Below are positions 62,370 through 64,000 of a stretch of 64,000 bases of DNA, in pieces. Position 1 is the first letter of the stretch; each line of letters begins with the position of its first letter. A model generated the notes under the pieces. That model made no database searches. It was not told the DNA's origin and saw nothing but the letters and a program-made list of their open reading frames with translations. A program made the position numbers and the translations under genes. Source of the stretch: Candidatus Hydrogenedentota bacterium (lineage in GTDB: Bacteria; Hydrogenedentota; Hydrogenedentia; Hydrogenedentales; CAITNO01); NCBI GenBank assembly GCA_018056705.1, contig JAGPFE010000005.1, positions 21,523 through 85,522 of the forward strand, given 5' to 3'.

Positions 62370-63650
62370 TTACCCTTCCAGACGGCCCAGGACTTTCGCC
62401 AGGCGGCGTTCACTCTGGACGGCCGCTCGCACGGTGTGGTAGTTGATCTTCCACGCGTGGCCCATGTAGGTCCAAAGGATGTTGTTGTGTTCATCCAGCA
62501 GCGGCCACCATTCTCCCACCTTGTGGTTGATACCGTAATCCATCAGGAACCGGTGGATATTTTCATAGGCGTCCCAGTATTTCTGTTCGCCGAACAGGAG
62601 GTATCCATCCAGGAATCCCACCAGGGCCTCGGCCTGTTGCCAGAATTCCTTGTTCCGCTCCCGGGCCGGGCCGTTTTTCGGGCCCTCGCAGAACAGGCCG
62701 CCCCGTTCCCAGTCCACGCCCCATTGCGCGGTATGTTCCACCGTCTTGCGGATTTTTTCGCGGTAGGGCTCGATGTCCTTGCCGAGGATATTCAAGGCGT
62801 GGAGCAGCAGCCAGATGAACTCGATGTTGTGACCATAGGAGGTGTTGTCCAGCGGGCGGCCTTCGGGATCGTCGACATCCCTGTCCGATCCCCACACGTT
62901 CTTGAACAGGATTGCCCGCAGGGGCTGCCAGTCGTAGGTGAACTGGGCCAGGCCGATGCCGTACTCGGGCTCAATGATCCGCCGATAGATCAGGCTGATG
63001 GACCGTTCCAGGTCCAGCCGATGCAACGGCGATCCCGTCGCCTCATACAGATTGGTGAAGGCTTCCATCATGTGCATGTGAATGTCGAAGGATTTCCGGT
63101 CGCCGCCGTACACGCCCGGTTTCTTCAGCGTCCAGTCTTCCTCGAAAAATTCGCCCACCCCCCCGTTCTCGAAGTCCGCGGCCTTGATCTTAATCGCCTC
63201 GTAGGTTTTCATCGCGTATTCGAGTCCCCGGGGATCGCCCGATGCCATGCCGTACTCGGACATGGCGTATACGCCGAAGCAGTGACCATACATGATCTTC
63301 GACCGGTCGATCGGGTTGCCCTGGCGATCGGCTGTCCAGAACCAGCCGGTATGCCGGTCGTCCCAGTAATGCCTGGTAACGAAATCCACGCCCTGTCGCG
63401 CGTACTCCAGGAACGTGCCGTCCGGGTCCAGGTTCTGCCGGTGCAGGGATGAATAGGTGAAGATGCACCGCAACTGGCACAGGAGGGTTTTTGTGGTCTC
63501 GCCGGTGGGATTCCCCTCGCTGTCGAAGTAAGTCAGGAATCCGCCATATTCAAGGTCGGGACCGTGGGTTTTCCAGAAGGGCAGCAGTTCATTGAACAGG
63601 TGATGCCGCATTTCCTCGAGGCATCGCTGAACACGCGGTTTCAGGTCCAT
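62370..63650 (-). CDS. N-acylglucosamine/cellobiose 2-epimerase family protein
   Basis: The 426-residue alpha/alpha-barrel isomerase resembles cellobiose 2-epimerases more than GlcNAc 2-epimerases. The catalytic-region motifs are FDIHMHMMEAFTNLY near 190-205, DNTSYGHNIEFIWLLLHA near 265-280, QQAEALVGFLDGY near 345, and EWWPLLDEHNN with HAWKINYHT near 385-410, which together supply the conserved histidines. It would interconvert glucose and mannose epimers at the reducing end of a beta-linked disaccharide or related sugar. GAGGAG precedes the ATG. The gene upstream at the window edge looks like a transporter subunit, which would fit a sugar uptake and use operon. Confidence 0.9.
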   Translation of the reverse strand: MDLKPRVQRCLEEMRHHLFNELLPFWKTHGPDLEYGGFLTYFDSEGNPTGETTKTLLCQLRCIFTYSSLHRQNLDPDGTFLEYARQGVDFVTRHYWDDRHTGWFWTADRQGNPIDRSKIMYGHCFGVYAMSEYGMASGDPRGLEYAMKTYEAIKIKAADFENGGVGEFFEEDWTLKKPGVYGGDRKSFDIHMHMMEAFTNLYEATGSPLHRLDLERSISLIYRRIIEPEYGIGLAQFTYDWQPLRAILFKNVWGSDRDVDDPEGRPLDNTSYGHNIEFIWLLLHALNILGKDIEPYREKIRKTVEHTAQWGVDWERGGLFCEGPKNGPARERNKEFWQQAEALVGFLDGYLLFGEQKYWDAYENIHRFLMDYGINHKVGEWWPLLDEHNNILWTYMGHAWKINYHTVRAAVQSERRLAKVLGRLEG

Positions 63651-63734
63651 GCCAGGCTCCTCTTTGATGACGCGGCCTCTTCGGGCCGGTTTCCACTCCG
63701 TTTGCCGTTCACACCACTTGTATTGTACAAAATA

Positions 63735-64000
63735 TCAGGAGGATTCTTCCCGGGACTCTCCCCGGTTGCTGACTTCACCGGTCATCAGGTCTACCAGCTT
63801 TTCCCAGTAGGCCAGGGCGATCCAGAGCGGGAAAGGCATGGTCAGGAAGAATTGAATCATGGCGGTGGGTATTTCGCTGGCCCGCATGAGGGCATCCTGC
63901 CACCGCATGGCCACCACGATAAAGGCTCAGTGCCCGGCGATCAGGATGGACAGGCCGATGGCTAGGGCCCGCGTTCGCCGCCGCCAGGCCAGTCCCGGCG
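63735..64000 (-). pseudogene. Membrane protein fragment with in-frame TGA, possibly a TRAP DctQ subunit
   Basis: Reading the minus strand from the right edge gives LAWRRRTRALAIGLSILIAGH, a TGA at 63929-63927, then AFIVVAMRWQDALMRASEIP and two further hydrophobic stretches ending at 63735. The stop falls in the middle of what looks like one transmembrane helix. The pattern of a helix, a SEIP-type loop and a last helix (FPLWIALAYWEKLVDLM) resembles the C-terminal half of DctQ small permeases of TRAP transporters. Either the gene is broken, the base is an error, or a short 60-codon protein starts at a GTG at 63917. The 5' part lies outside the window, so the call is tentative. Confidence 0.4.

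Noticed and set aside
63927..63929. Selenocysteine at the in-frame TGA
   Set aside because: I see no convincing SECIS-like hairpin just downstream and the site is inside a transmembrane helix, not a redox motif.

Overview
The window is about 64 kb of high-GC bacterial DNA that uses the standard bacterial code, with TGA, TAA and TAG stops and many ATGA/GTGA gene overlaps. It is densely packed chromosomal sequence. I see no plasmid, phage, insertion sequence or CRISPR hallmarks. The envelope is diderm: lipoproteins, two TolC-type outer-membrane efflux proteins, a lipid A-type membrane protein pair and type IV pilus ATPases. A pseudopilin ending in the H-x-DG pattern, exported TPR-CHAT and HtrA proteins and a cellobiose-2-epimerase-like enzyme suggest an environmental lineage such as Hydrogenedentota, Sumerlaeota or PVC relatives. 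That placement is a low-confidence inference; no rRNA gene is present.

Layout. 1-8359 (minus strand): a protein of unknown function cut by the edge, a lysyl-endopeptidase-like serine protease, then a sugar ABC importer (ATPase, permease, binding lipoprotein) coupled to an ankyrin lipoprotein and RNase HI, and threonine synthase. 8527-16480 (plus): a crotonase, a tripartite MacAB/TolC-like efflux operon and a pseudopilin. 16829-20119 (minus): an ABC-2 exporter plus a TPR membrane protein. 20677-21678 (minus): a NifX-like protein and a UPF0251 regulator. 21845-30722 (plus): a type IV pilus motor and regulation block, led by an unusual fusion of an MshEN (GspE N-terminal) domain to a DnaA-type AAA+ domain and followed by PilB, PilT, PilS-like and PilR-like genes.

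30734-41034: a LysM lytic transglycosylase, divergent from a TetR regulator with a clear promoter/operator and a B12-type radical SAM partner. Next come an MFS transporter, a NagD-like phosphatase, threonine aldolase and tyrosyl-tRNA synthetase. 41035-46039 (plus): enolase, an FtsB-like protein, a nitroreductase, a tandem LAB_N membrane protein and an ArnT-like glycosyltransferase. 46057-49988: a secreted protein of unknown function, a membrane gluzincin, an aminotransferase, and ribosomal protein S20 with an attenuator-like leader.

50153-56784 (plus): a tight operon with an exported TPR-CHAT protein that has lost its catalytic motifs, a GGQ release-factor-like protein, an HtrA protease, an HtrA-like pseudoprotease and a small lipoprotein. 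56796-59633 (minus): CheX, a PIG-L deacetylase, Trm112 and AnmK. 60185-64000: a second TolC-family protein, tRNA-Ser(GGA), a cellobiose-2-epimerase-like enzyme and, at the edge, a membrane protein fragment with an in-frame TGA.

The strongest candidates for something undescribed are the MshEN-DnaA fusion at the head of the pilus locus and the degenerate CHAT / active-plus-inactive HtrA operon. Secondary candidates are the TetR/radical SAM unit and the S20 leader.
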